From positions 1,031,501 through 1,095,500 of the forward strand of contig OW568862.1 in assembly GCA_938743325.2 (NCBI GenBank): a stretch of 64,000 bases of DNA. Direction: 5' to 3'. Shown here one piece after another: positions 1-9,026 of this stretch. The position numbers and the translations under genes were made by a program. The notes beneath the pieces were generated by a model. It saw only the letters and a list, made by a program, of their open reading frames with translations, was not told the DNA's origin and ran no database searches. Each line of letters begins with the position of its first letter. Position 1 is the first letter of the stretch. The DNA is from Pycnococcus provasolii (lineage: Eukaryota > Chlorophyta > Pseudoscourfieldiophyceae > Pseudoscourfieldiales > Pycnococcaceae).

Positions 1-498
1 GAAGAAAAAGGCGCGCCATACATAGGACTGACCATGACGAACAAAAACACACCTTGGAACGAACAAAGAAAAACAGGTCCCTACTAAACCCTAACCCTAA
101 CTCCAAGATTAGGGCTACAGTAACCCTAGTCCTAACCCTAACCCTAACCCTAACCCAGGGCAGTTCGTTCATCGTTGTTGTTTCTGTTTCCTCCCAATGG
201 GCAAGCAATCTCAGGTAACTTATTAACTTATTACAGATGTGAATTGTGCACAGAATGAGACAAAACGGTTAAAAGGTTTGACCAAGCTTAACAGTTGAGC
301 TTTTCCCACCTTAGACTACCCTTAAACTTTACCGGGTAACATTTCCTGACCTATTACCCGGTCGAAAGATTGGCAACCTTTCCCTTGCAAGAGGTCCTTG
401 CAAGCCCCTCTCCTCTCCGTCCTCGGCCCCCCCCGCCCCCGGGACTCCCCCGAAGGGTCGGCCAGTTGACTCCAGTCAGAGCCCCTCCAGAGCCAGCC
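1..498. other. intergenic, telomere-like repeats
   Basis: No gene is supported here. It holds degenerate CCCTAA repeats at about 86-100 and 122-157, broken by non-repeat bases, so this is an interstitial block and not a clean chromosome end. The open frame of the next gene reads back to a TTG at 370, but the first ATG is at 499, so about 370-498 is probably its 5' UTR. Confidence 0.6.
86..157. repeat. interstitial CCCTAA (TTAGGG-type) repeats
   Basis: Several tandem CCCTAA units occur at 86-100 and, after a gap, at 122-157. Sequence on both sides is ordinary, so this is an interstitial telomere-like array. Similar short arrays recur in other spacers of the window. Confidence 0.85.
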
Positions 499-3400
499 AT
501 GGACCAGCTCGCGCAGGCTGTGAGCGTCGTCGTGCGCAAGTCGTCGCGCGAACGGCCGCGCAGATTCCGGGTCACCGCGCTCGAAATCGCGCCCAGGTCT
601 GTCCAGACGCTCGACGAGGGGGAAAACGAAAGACACGCGACGCTGCACATCACCGTGCTCGGTGACGCCATGCCCAAGTCGTCGCCGTACCACACAGGCG
701 TGTTCCCGCTCGAAATTCGACTGTGCCAGCCGAGGTCAGGGCCGCCGGTGGCCACCGCGCTCAGGTTCGTCGCGGACGTGTACCACCCGGCGTTCAACAG
801 AACGAGAGAGGGCGTCGACCACACGCAGTGCGACCACACGCTGCCGAGCCTGCACCTCATGTCGCCGAGGCTCTGGAAGATACTCGAGGAAGTGTGGAAC
901 CTCCTCGTCGACGGAGGCGACGCGACGATGAACTCGAGCCTGCAGGACACGACGCGCTCGAGTGCGGGCCTGGCGCTGGCCCGCGAGAGGGCGCAAAGTC
1001 CTTCCGTCTTCAACAGTAAGGCGATGTCGTGGTCAGCCGCCGTCGACGCGGCAAGACCGAGGCTGCGAAGACAAACGTTAGACCCGACGTTCGAGGAACT
1101 CTTCGACGGGCCCGACGCGACAGCGAAGTTCACAGAAAGGCTGCGCCGCGAGGGTCGGCGCATCGACGTGGCGGCCAAGAAGCTGCTTCCTGAAATAAGA
1201 AGCGAGAAGCTGGCGCAAGGACGCAGTGGCGCCGCTACGACGCGCGTTCGCCCTCAGTTCCTCTACACACGATCGCTCGCATTCCAGTACCGGCACAAGC
1301 TCGGTGCGCAGCTGTTCGAGGCGTTCGATGGAACGTTCTTGTCGAGTGCGGACATCATGCCGGCGCCGACATCCTCGTTCCCGAAGGAGGCGGCTACGGC
1401 AGGAAAGCGCGTCGGGTCGACGGTGCCGCACCCGATGGCTGTCGACGCCTTGTACGGACCGCCAAGCCTGAGCGCGCCTCCCGTTCCTATCGGGCAGCCT
1501 ATCGTGAAGGACGCCGGACCAACGCAGGCGGTGGTGCACGTGACGATGCGCAGCAAGCGCTACGCGTCGGGCCCGGGAATGAATGGTGGGTGCGGGGCAG
1601 TCGTTTCGATCGATGGAATCGCGTACACCAAGCGCGTTGACGTGAACTTCATGCCAGGAGGCTACTCGCTCCTGCTCCTGCGCGACACCGACCTTGCCGT
1701 GCTGCACTATGCGCAGTACTCGCGAAGCCATCCCAGTGGACTGCGCGAGTTCTTCGCCGCGCTGATGAGCCGTCCGGGCGATAGCATCGCTATCGCGTTC
1801 GTCGATAATTGGCAGGCGGACGGCGTGCGCGACGCTTCGTGGATCAGCGCCATGGGAACGAATGGTGCGGATCTCCTCCGCAAGTGTGGATGTCGCGTGT
1901 GGCCGAATGCGCTGGACGAGGCGGCTCGCGCTGGACGGCAGGCGTGCCTGCACCTGAAGGACCATCCTAGCAGCGGAATCGGTTGGGATCGAATCGGTGG
2001 AGGAATGTCAAGATCAAGCAGGCGAAGCGATGTCAGCGGAGGTGCCTCAACGGCGCGCAGAGAATCGACGCCGCGGACTCGCAGAGTTCCAGCACCCTCG
2101 ACAGGTGGCAGAGTTCCACCACCCTCAACAGGTGCAGAGACAGACCGATCGGAGGGCCGCTCTCGCATGACAGCGTCGCGCACGGCAGCCGCCTCAGCTC
2201 TCAGCGCGGACTACGGCCTTGCGATTGTGTGCGCCCCGCGTGCCGAGGAGTCGCCACTGCACGACTTCTGTGTTGAGACCATCCTGCACCCCGCAGGCGT
2301 TCCAGGCGCGCGCGAGGCTCGTGTGGACGCCATGCTCGCGTACGATTCGCCCAAATACTACCTCGTTAATAGCGGACTGATGCCCAAGCTCGACATAGCC
2401 GACGTCGTAGATGAGATTGGAGAGTTGTGGCATTGGCCCGGTCAGCAGGGATCGCTGACTCGCATGCAACGTGCGGAGATTGAGATTATGCGATGCCAGG
2501 GATTCCTATTCGAGTACAGGACTCTCTTATACAAGATCTTTTCGTACTATGCTCTGCATGGTATGAACACCAACCACGAGATGGGAGCCCGGCAGTGGCA
2601 GCTGTTTGTCACTGACTGTAAGTTTGAGATTTGCACCAGCGATGGACACGTGCTGAAAGGCTTCGAGGGAGAGGATGCACAGAACATTTTCCGAGACTCG
2701 CATCACGAAAACATGGACCTCGTTCAAGATCTCAGAGAAGCGATTGACAAGGTGACCAGATTGGAATATGCAACCAGCTTTGAAGCGTTAGGCAAATCCA
2801 AATCCATGAGCCGCCAGGCGACACCAGGAGAGAACTCGGCACGCGGCGGCGGAGGCGGAGGCGGCGGCGGCGATGGTTCTAGCTCAGGTCCAACACTGCC
2901 GCATCCTCCGGCGGTGGACAGCCCTGCTTCATCTCCCTCAACAGGCGGGACGCCGCATCCCGAGATGGGTGACACGACGTCGACGACCCAAGGTGGCACC
3001 ATAAAATCGGGAACTCAGCGCAGCCAAATGTCCACTATCCTGAGAAGGGCTGTAAAGGTTTTGGTGGAGCAATCGCACACTGAGACGAAGCATAAGGAAA
3101 GGCCCTTATCGAAGATGATCGTGACGATGTGCCGCTGGCGCACCATCGGCAACCGCGTGATAAGTAAGATTGCTGTGGACGAACAGAATGAGTCAGAAAA
3201 TCGGCTGGACGGTAAAGGTAATAAGGAGAAGACGGACCCGGTGAAGAGGAAGAAAACTCTGTCAAGTCGACGTGCGGCGAAGGCACGCGCCGAACAGGCG
3301 CAACAGAAACAACAGGGTCCGGTGCAATCCTCGCACATGAAGTTCGACCAGTTCCTCGAGGCTATTGTTCGATCCGCGATTCGCTGCTCACGCTACCAGC

Positions 3401-4140
3401 AGCACAAGACCCTTGGTGATGCTCTTCGCGTCGTGTTGAAGAGGTTCATTCAGGATCGCGCGCATCGCGTTCCCGCTGATATCGCCTTCGACAAGGCTTA
3501 CATGCAGGCACGTGAGGTGCGCGCGCTAATTCCTCTGCAAAGCAGGATTCATGACTTATTTCATGATTCGCTGGAGGCGAGCGGACCACGCGCGGAGAGA
3601 GTCAGACAGCCGGGCTTTGTTTGGCTCTTGAAACGCTACGGCGTATTTGGAGGCGGCCTGAGTTTGTCCAAGGCTCTGACGGCCTTCACCACGAGCTGCG
3701 GATACCGCCTGGATGGTGCCTTCGAAACGGAGCTTGATATCCACGCATTCACGAAGGCGTTGTGCCGTTGTGCGTGGTACATCTCGTGTGGTGATCAGCC
3801 AGTACATACGTCAAGTACATACGTTCCTAGCGTTTCTGTGCTGATGCAGGCATTCACGAATTTCCTACGAGTCTTGGATGGACTGCCCCCGACCGATCCT
3901 GAGGAGGATGACAGGATTGGTTCCATCCATATCGCGCGCAAGCCAAGCGTGCCGGGAGCTGCGCGCCCATCGAGTAGGCGACCTAGCATGAGAGCTTCGT
4001 CCAGCAGAGGCGATTCTTCTAGGGCACCTTCCACCACGTTTTCTTTTGCTGAGGAGCAAGAGCCTTCCATCGTAGAGCCTGCTGCCGCCACGGCAGCAGC
4101 GGAGGCCACGGTGACGACGACACCGGCAGCGGCTTCGTAA
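499..4140 (+). CDS. large UEV-like / ILEI-like domain protein, possibly ciliary
   Basis: This is an intronless frame of 1213 aa from the first ATG. Residues about 45-155 resemble a ubiquitin-conjugating (UBC) fold: a beta-rich part, a VYHPAF block in the place of the usual YHPN motif, then WKILEEVWNLL like the helix after the active site. I see no cysteine in the catalytic context, so it looks like an inactive E2 variant of the AKTIP/UEV type. Residues about 345-490 resemble the ILEI/FAM3 domain, with GGYSLLLL followed by a spaced GDSIAIAFVDN block. The rest has two helical, EF-hand-like segments (about 633-755 and 947-1100, the second starting MKFDQFLEAIVRS, a pattern common in flagella-associated proteins) separated by Gly/Pro-rich and basic linkers. 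The C-terminus is Ser/Arg-rich and disordered. The gene is real; the domain names are from memory of the families, and the ciliary role is inference. Confidence 0.75.
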   Translation: MDQLAQAVSVVVRKSSRERPRRFRVTALEIAPRSVQTLDEGENERHATLHITVLGDAMPKSSPYHTGVFPLEIRLCQPRSGPPVATALRFVADVYHPAFNRTREGVDHTQCDHTLPSLHLMSPRLWKILEEVWNLLVDGGDATMNSSLQDTTRSSAGLALARERAQSPSVFNSKAMSWSAAVDAARPRLRRQTLDPTFEELFDGPDATAKFTERLRREGRRIDVAAKKLLPEIRSEKLAQGRSGAATTRVRPQFLYTRSLAFQYRHKLGAQLFEAFDGTFLSSADIMPAPTSSFPKEAATAGKRVGSTVPHPMAVDALYGPPSLSAPPVPIGQPIVKDAGPTQAVVHVTMRSKRYASGPGMNGGCGAVVSIDGIAYTKRVDVNFMPGGYSLLLLRDTDLAVLHYAQYSRSHPSGLREFFAALMSRPGDSIAIAFVDNWQADGVRDASWISAMGTNGADLLRKCGCRVWPNALDEAARAGRQACLHLKDHPSSGIGWDRIGGGMSRSSRRSDVSGGASTARRESTPRTRRVPAPSTGGRVPPPSTGAETDRSEGRSRMTASRTAAASALSADYGLAIVCAPRAEESPLHDFCVETILHPAGVPGAREARVDAMLAYDSPKYYLVNSGLMPKLDIADVVDEIGELWHWPGQQGSLTRMQRAEIEIMRCQGFLFEYRTLLYKIFSYYALHGMNTNHEMGARQWQLFVTDCKFEICTSDGHVLKGFEGEDAQNIFRDSHHENMDLVQDLREAIDKVTRLEYATSFEALGKSKSMSRQATPGENSARGGGGGGGGGDGSSSGPTLPHPPAVDSPASSPSTGGTPHPEMGDTTSTTQGGTIKSGTQRSQMSTILRRAVKVLVEQSHTETKHKERPLSKMIVTMCRWRTIGNRVISKIAVDEQNESENRLDGKGNKEKTDPVKRKKTLSSRRAAKARAEQAQQKQQGPVQSSHMKFDQFLEAIVRSAIRCSRYQQHKTLGDALRVVLKRFIQDRAHRVPADIAFDKAYMQAREVRALIPLQSRIHDLFHDSLEASGPRAERVRQPGFVWLLKRYGVFGGGLSLSKALTAFTTSCGYRLDGAFETELDIHAFTKALCRCAWYISCGDQPVHTSSTYVPSVSVLMQAFTNFLRVLDGLPPTDPEEDDRIGSIHIARKPSVPGAARPSSRRPSMRASSSRGDSSRAPSTTFSFAEEQEPSIVEPAAATAAAEATVTTTPAAAS

Positions 4141-4998
4141 GGAAAAACAAATTAATTGTAAAATTGAATCTTCGTCCACAAGTTGGTACGGCCTCGTGTC
4201 GAGAGCTCTTCCTTTTTAGCAAACGCGACCGACATTCACGCCGGCTATTGTGTCGAGCAATGCCGCCATTGTGGTGAAAGCAAGCTCGGGCCATGATTGC
4301 AAAGCGCTTGCTTGTCGAGGCTTGACCGGTTCTTGTTGGCACCGTGGTCAACTGGTCATAGTGCCGTCCAGACACCTCCTCATAGCCCCGTGCCTCCATC
4401 CGTGCGACAAGTTGCCTCACTTGTTCCACACTCGGCGCTTTGCAATGCTCCCACCTCGATGGGGAAGAGGAGGTGCCACGAAGCGACCGCGGCTCGTCGA
4501 GAAAGCCGGCGATGGCGGCGCGAGGGGGCCGCCGCCTCGTCTAGGCAATGATGCACGTTGAAGGGACTGCCAAAACCTCCCTACGCGAAGCAAGCAGACC
4601 GGGAATAAAGATATGGCGCCATTGAATTCTACAAAAAGCTCACTCGACCGGGATCCCCAGGGGCCAAAACTTTCCTCGACCAGGGGAAGAAACCAGCGAC
4701 GGATCCCCTACATGGGTCAAACTGCGCCCCCTCCCCCTCCCCCTCCAGGTCCAACCCTTCTCCCTACGTGTACTTTACATGAAGTAATTCCATTCCATTA
4801 CAGTACTGAATGCGCGATTCAAGCGCGGAAGGCAAGCAAGTTCGCCGCAAGCCTCTTCTACGGACGCGACGATCGTGGCGATGAGAGACTTTGTACGGGT
4901 AATTCCACTAATTCGGTGCTTCAGGATATCAACGAATGTTGAACGAAGAAAACATAGATCCATTACTGAATGAGCGATCATAACAATGTGTTTCATAT
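4141..4998. other. intergenic, nothing clear
   Basis: This lies between two convergent genes. It contains only short overlapping frames on both strands with no recognisable domain. The run gcgccccctccccctccccc at about 4725-4745 is low-complexity. I see no RNA gene or clear repeat. Confidence 0.5.
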
Positions 4999-6930
4999 TC
5001 ACGGATCGGCAGTCCTGCCAGCAGCCACAAATTGCGCAAAAGCTGTGGATGTAGATTGCCATATGGATGAGATGGTTTGGCCAATTTGTGTAAAGAAGAA
5101 TGGATTTGCAGTTTGATCAACGGATGCAGAAGAACGTAAGCCATCGTTTGTTGTTGTTTTCCCCGTGCATGTGGCATCTGCCCAACCTTGCACAGCACGA
5201 CTCAGCGATGCAAGTGCGTCTGCACGTGCGGCGTGCGGTGGAAATGCTGCGTCGAATCGCACTGGCTCCTCCTCCTCGACGTCTTCATTTCCTGCTACTG
5301 CTCCTGGCATCACTCGTAGCGATGCCGAATTTCCTGCCACTCCACGTTTGGTGACGCATCGAACATCACCCTCAACAAAGCTTTGGGTGGCACTGGTGGT
5401 GGTATCCTTTCCCGCTCCTGCTCGGAGTGCCGCAAGAAGACGTAGTGCCATTTCACATGTTGGATTAATTGTTGCATTTGAGGGTGATGATGCGATCAGG
5501 GGTGGTGGTGAATACGATCCGAATGCGTCGGCAGCTCTTTCTAAAATGTTTTTAGATGTTAGGGTGTTTCCTTGAACGCTAAACAGGTACCTAGGTTTTT
5601 TGTCGAGGTGGACAATGATGGTGGTGGCGCTGGATGTTGTTTTTGTGTTGTGGTGGAGCCCTGGCGATGGCGGCTGCTCATCATCATCGGACTGCTGCCA
5701 GATCCATTGTGTCGTTCCCACTCCACCGGTAGTTGCCATTCTCCTTATGGTTTTGAGTGGTAATGCATCATGTTGTGTTGTTGCTGTCGTGAATGATGAT
5801 GACTTGTTGGTGGTGGTGGTAGTAACTGCAGTATCATTTGCGGAGATGGCAGCACCATGCATAGCACCAGCGAACACGAAAGGCCAGCAACGTCGCACTC
5901 CAATTGCATCGGCAATCGGTACACGAGAATATGGAGGGATGTTATCTGTCGCCGCTGTGTTCGTGGGTGTCTCTACCACCATTGTTTGGTTTTCTTCACC
6001 GAGAAGCGTGTAACCTGCGAGGTGCAGTTGCAGAGGATCACGCATATCCGCGCGAGACGCCACATTGAATTGCAGATGTTGCTGCTGCTGCTCGACGTCG
6101 TCGTCGTCAACCTCACATCGATCGCACCTTGGATTTGCCCAGCACGATCGCCCTTGGAAGCTTGAGCACCCGGTCTTGTCACATGCCGTGTACTGCCTGC
6201 TCTCCGCACCTCCCCAAAGCCAGTCACGTCCTGGCGCGATGATGGCGGTGACAGCCTCTTCCGGGTTATCGCCACGCTCAAGCGCTTCCGCGAGTGCATC
6301 GCGTAGTGGCCAGTCGGATGCCGAGGATGCGAACGATGGTGTGTGGAAGATGCCTCGGCTTGGCGGTGCTCCTTCCGCGGAGTCGTTGCACTCTTTCCAC
6401 GCCTTGGATGCCCACCTGAAGTACACGTCATGCGATGCAAACATCTTGCTGAATTCCTGCTCAATCTGTCGACGTCTTTCCCCCGGAGGCAGCTTGAGAA
6501 ATTGCAGTGAACAGCACGACACGCGGCACGTCGCCGCCGACGACGTGTCGATGGAGAACACCTGCGGATTTCTCGAGGATGGACCGCCGTTGCACACTTC
6601 TTGTGGTAAGCCGACAGAGACGTAGCACGGGAACACGGTGTACTCTCCGAGAAGTGCCTGCGCTGCCACCACAGACGGCGGCGTTCCTCCACACACGACG
6701 TCGATCGACCTGCTTCCGATGCACGACGTCGCTGCGCATCCCGTGATTGACGTTTGCAGGTCAACGGCGACGATCGAGAACGTGGCTTGTGCTGTTGTGA
6801 TTACTCCTCTTCTGTTGCTGTTGCTGGGGTCGTGGAGGAGAACGAGGAGGAGGAGTGAAACAAAGGAGGACGATGAACAGCGACAACAACACCACCACCA
6901 CCAGCGCATCATCGTCATCCTCCTTTCCAT
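4999..6930 (-). CDS. secreted or type II membrane protein, unknown family
   Basis: The frame is 643 aa from the ATG at 6930; the open frame continues to a TTG at 6990, which I reject as a start. The N-terminus has Arg and Trp runs (MERRMTMMRWWWW) followed by a hydrophobic stretch, FVSLLLLVLL, at about residues 23-32. That is consistent with a signal peptide or signal anchor. The lumenal part has paired cysteines at about 60-150 and 250-275, suggesting disulphides. The middle and C-terminal parts are rich in Thr, Ser and Gln and contain Asp and Gln runs. Possible N-glycosylation sites are visible. I do not recognise a family. It is probably extracellular or in the secretory pathway. Confidence 0.65.
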   Translation of the reverse strand: MERRMTMMRWWWWCCCRCSSSSFVSLLLLVLLHDPSNSNRRGVITTAQATFSIVAVDLQTSITGCAATSCIGSRSIDVVCGGTPPSVVAAQALLGEYTVFPCYVSVGLPQEVCNGGPSSRNPQVFSIDTSSAATCRVSCCSLQFLKLPPGERRRQIEQEFSKMFASHDVYFRWASKAWKECNDSAEGAPPSRGIFHTPSFASSASDWPLRDALAEALERGDNPEEAVTAIIAPGRDWLWGGAESRQYTACDKTGCSSFQGRSCWANPRCDRCEVDDDDVEQQQQHLQFNVASRADMRDPLQLHLAGYTLLGEENQTMVVETPTNTAATDNIPPYSRVPIADAIGVRRCWPFVFAGAMHGAAISANDTAVTTTTTNKSSSFTTATTQHDALPLKTIRRMATTGGVGTTQWIWQQSDDDEQPPSPGLHHNTKTTSSATTIIVHLDKKPRYLFSVQGNTLTSKNILERAADAFGSYSPPPLIASSPSNATINPTCEMALRLLAALRAGAGKDTTTSATQSFVEGDVRCVTKRGVAGNSASLRVMPGAVAGNEDVEEEEPVRFDAAFPPHAARADALASLSRAVQGWADATCTGKTTTNDGLRSSASVDQTANPFFFTQIGQTISSIWQSTSTAFAQFVAAGRTADP

Positions 6931-7384
6931 GTGAATCTTTCTTCTTGCTTGCTTGCTTGAAAAAAAAATAAGGAACGCGTGCGCCGCCAAGCAAGCAGGT
7001 TTTCAAACAACAACAAAAAGTCAACGCGTTCGTGAGTTTCGTCGTTGTTTGCAAACCAAAGGTTCGTTCCTTGTGAAGAGTGAAGACCCTCCCTCCTCCT
7101 GTGGTGAGTCCTCACTGTGAAGTACACGACAGCAAAACTCGAAAGAAAGAAGGCTCGAAGTGTGACTGTAGTTGTAGGGGACGACGAGGAAAAGCAGGTC
7201 TCCAAAAAAGTCTGTGACGGGCGGGACAATTAAAATTGCCCGAGGATCCGTTGTTGGTCCATACCCCTTGGCGGAGAAGAATGTGGGCCGGGGGGAGTCG
7301 TGTTTGGGGATCCCGGTCGCGCTCGCGACCGTTTTGTTTCCATAACGAACACATTAACTTACTACCGGTCATGCACCTATTGCA
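6931..7384. other. intergenic / upstream region
   Basis: This is the region upstream of the secreted-protein gene on the minus strand. It has an A-run and short repeats such as cttgcttgcttg near 6945-6957. No gene is supported. Confidence 0.45.
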
Positions 7385-7849
7385 GTGTTCGGCTCTCATT
7401 TAGGGTTCACGTACAATTACCACTTCTCAGGTTTGGAGAACGCCGCACGACGAGAGCGGAGGGCGGACCCGGACGTGCGTGATGCGGAGAACGCGCGTCA
7501 ACGAGAGCGGAGGGCGGCCGAACAAGCAAGGCTTCTACCCATAAGGCGAGCGGCGTATGATGCGGCAATCTTGGAGCACGGTGGTGCGGTGATGAGCGAC
7601 GAGGACGTCACGCGTGAAGACACTAGGATCGCGAGTGCTTACGCGCACATCATCGCCAACGGCTACTCTTACATTGGCACCGCCGGTCGTCCGGCGGAGC
7701 CGGATACGACTAGGTGGACGTGGGAGGATGGCGCGTGGACGCCGACTTACGAGGGACGCCGTTTCTTGACGCAACGCACGACGGCGAGGATGCGTGGATG
7801 CACGATGGCGACAAACTGGGACAGTCAGCCACTAAGGTTAGTGCTTTAG
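7385..7849 (+). CDS. unidentified Arg/Ala-rich ORF, possibly an exon or fragment
   Basis: This open frame of about 154 codons has no ATG at its start (GTG at 7385). The base just before it ends ttgcag, and a second possible acceptor, ttctcag, lies at about 7425-7431, so it may be a 3' exon. The protein has a repeated ENAR/RRERRA pattern in its first 50 residues, then an Ala/Tyr/Trp-containing segment. Such Arg-rich repeats are often seen near the start of transposon-encoded or orphan proteins, but I do not recognise it. CCCTAA-like repeats follow at about 7881-7920. It could be a gene fragment, a missed multi-exon gene or a chance frame. Confidence 0.3.
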   Translation: MFGSHLGFTYNYHFSGLENAARRERRADPDVRDAENARQRERRAAEQARLLPIRRAAYDAAILEHGGAVMSDEDVTREDTRIASAYAHIIANGYSYIGTAGRPAEPDTTRWTWEDGAWTPTYEGRRFLTQRTTARMRGCTMATNWDSQPLRLVL

Positions 7850-7880
7850 TTCGCTCGAAGAAGAATAACAAGGTGGTGGT

Positions 7881-7921
7881 CTAACCCTAAACAGTAAACC
7901 CTAAACCTAGAAACCCTAAAC
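7881..7921. repeat. degenerate CCCTAAA repeats
   Basis: Four or more CCCTAA/CCCTAAA units with short interruptions lie between the unidentified ORF and the TIM23 gene. This is one of the recurring telomere-like intergenic blocks. Confidence 0.75.
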
Positions 7922-8170
7922 GATCAAACCCCCAAACAGAACCTACGATAGCGCTCTTACGTTCTCTGGTTGTCTGTGGTCGTTCGAGGTCTGGGGTCGT
8001 TCCCCTCCCCTGCCCCTGGCCCTCGTCCCCATCGCGTTCCGGGCGATCCCTCCCCATCCCATCCCATCCCTTCCGTGGCGGCGGCTTTCCTTTCTTCAGA
8101 AGTCTCCTCTCCTCATCTTACTCATATTCATATTCCTTTTCTGGTTCTGTTTCCTGGTTGTTCTGTCTCC

Positions 8171-8911
8171 ATGGGCTGGTTCGGATCGTCGTCGTCATCA
8201 TCTTCATCATCAGCATCTTCAGTTGGTGTTTCCTCTGGGGAGCACACTGGGGAGTCATCACTTCAGGGGGGCGCTCAGTCGTCGTCATCAGCGTCAGCAA
8301 CGGACTATGGCGCAGCCACGCTTGGGGAGGCGTCAGGAGGCGCGATGATGGGAGCAGGAGGAGGAGGTGCGCGCATGCACAACCCGTACGAAGGACTGCA
8401 CGGAACGATCGACCCCGCCCTACTCAAAAACGTATACACGCTGCCCAAGGCACCGGAGCAGCTGTTCACCGAACAGGCGGTCGTCAACAGGAGGTCGTGG
8501 AGCGAAAACCTAACGTACTACTGCGGAACGGGGTACCTCATCGGAGGCGCGGCTGGAGGCGCGGTAGGTGCGAGGGAAGCACTCACGACGCCCGCGCCTA
8601 AGGGCGTCGCGGACACGAGCCGACTTCGCGCCAACAGGCTGCTCAACGCCACGGGACACTACGGAAGGTCCGCAGGAAACGCCGCCGGCGTGCTCGGACT
8701 GTACTACGCGCTCATGGAGAGCGGCGCGCTGAACTCCATGGACGCCTACCTGCACACCGAGAGCGGAAGCGTCGCCGCCGTCGTCGCGGGGGCGGGGGCG
8801 GGGGCGCTCTACAAGTCCGCCGCAGGCTCACGGCGCATGGCGGTGGCAGCCTCCGTGGGTGCGGTGGCAGCTGGCACGATCAACGTGATTGGCCGTACCG
8901 TCTTTGGCTGA
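8171..8911 (+). CDS. TIM23: mitochondrial import inner membrane translocase subunit TIM23
   Basis: The protein is 246 aa. It is a Tim17/22/23-family protein, the pore-forming part of the presequence translocase in the mitochondrial inner membrane. Residues 1-65 are a Ser/Gly-rich, disordered intermembrane-space segment. From about residue 115 four glycine-rich hydrophobic helices follow: YLIGGAAGGAVG, then GNAAGVLGLYYAL, VAAVVAGAGAGALY, and VAASVGAVAAGTIN near the C-terminus. The spacing and GxxxG-type packing match the family. The start is the first ATG; the frame is open upstream only from a TTG at 7970. Its 3' end converges on the MYB gene 115 bp away. Confidence 0.85.
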   Translation: MGWFGSSSSSSSSSASSVGVSSGEHTGESSLQGGAQSSSSASATDYGAATLGEASGGAMMGAGGGGARMHNPYEGLHGTIDPALLKNVYTLPKAPEQLFTEQAVVNRRSWSENLTYYCGTGYLIGGAAGGAVGAREALTTPAPKGVADTSRLRANRLLNATGHYGRSAGNAAGVLGLYYALMESGALNSMDAYLHTESGSVAAVVAGAGAGALYKSAAGSRRMAVAASVGAVAAGTINVIGRTVFG

Positions 8912-9026
8912 TGGAAGCGGTTCCGTGTCAACAAAAAGAAAAAGCAAACTTCTCAAGATATTCGTTACTGTTGTTGTTTTTTTCCCACCACGCGTGATTT
9001 CCCTGCTCACGTCGTTTCGACCCACC

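Noticed and set aside
370-498. N-terminal extension of the first gene from 370
   Set aside because: It starts at TTG and is Pro/Ser low-complexity; the first ATG is at 499.
3865-4429. Minus-strand ORFs overlapping the end of the first gene
   Set aside because: They are antisense shadows or run through non-coding DNA with no recognisable domain.
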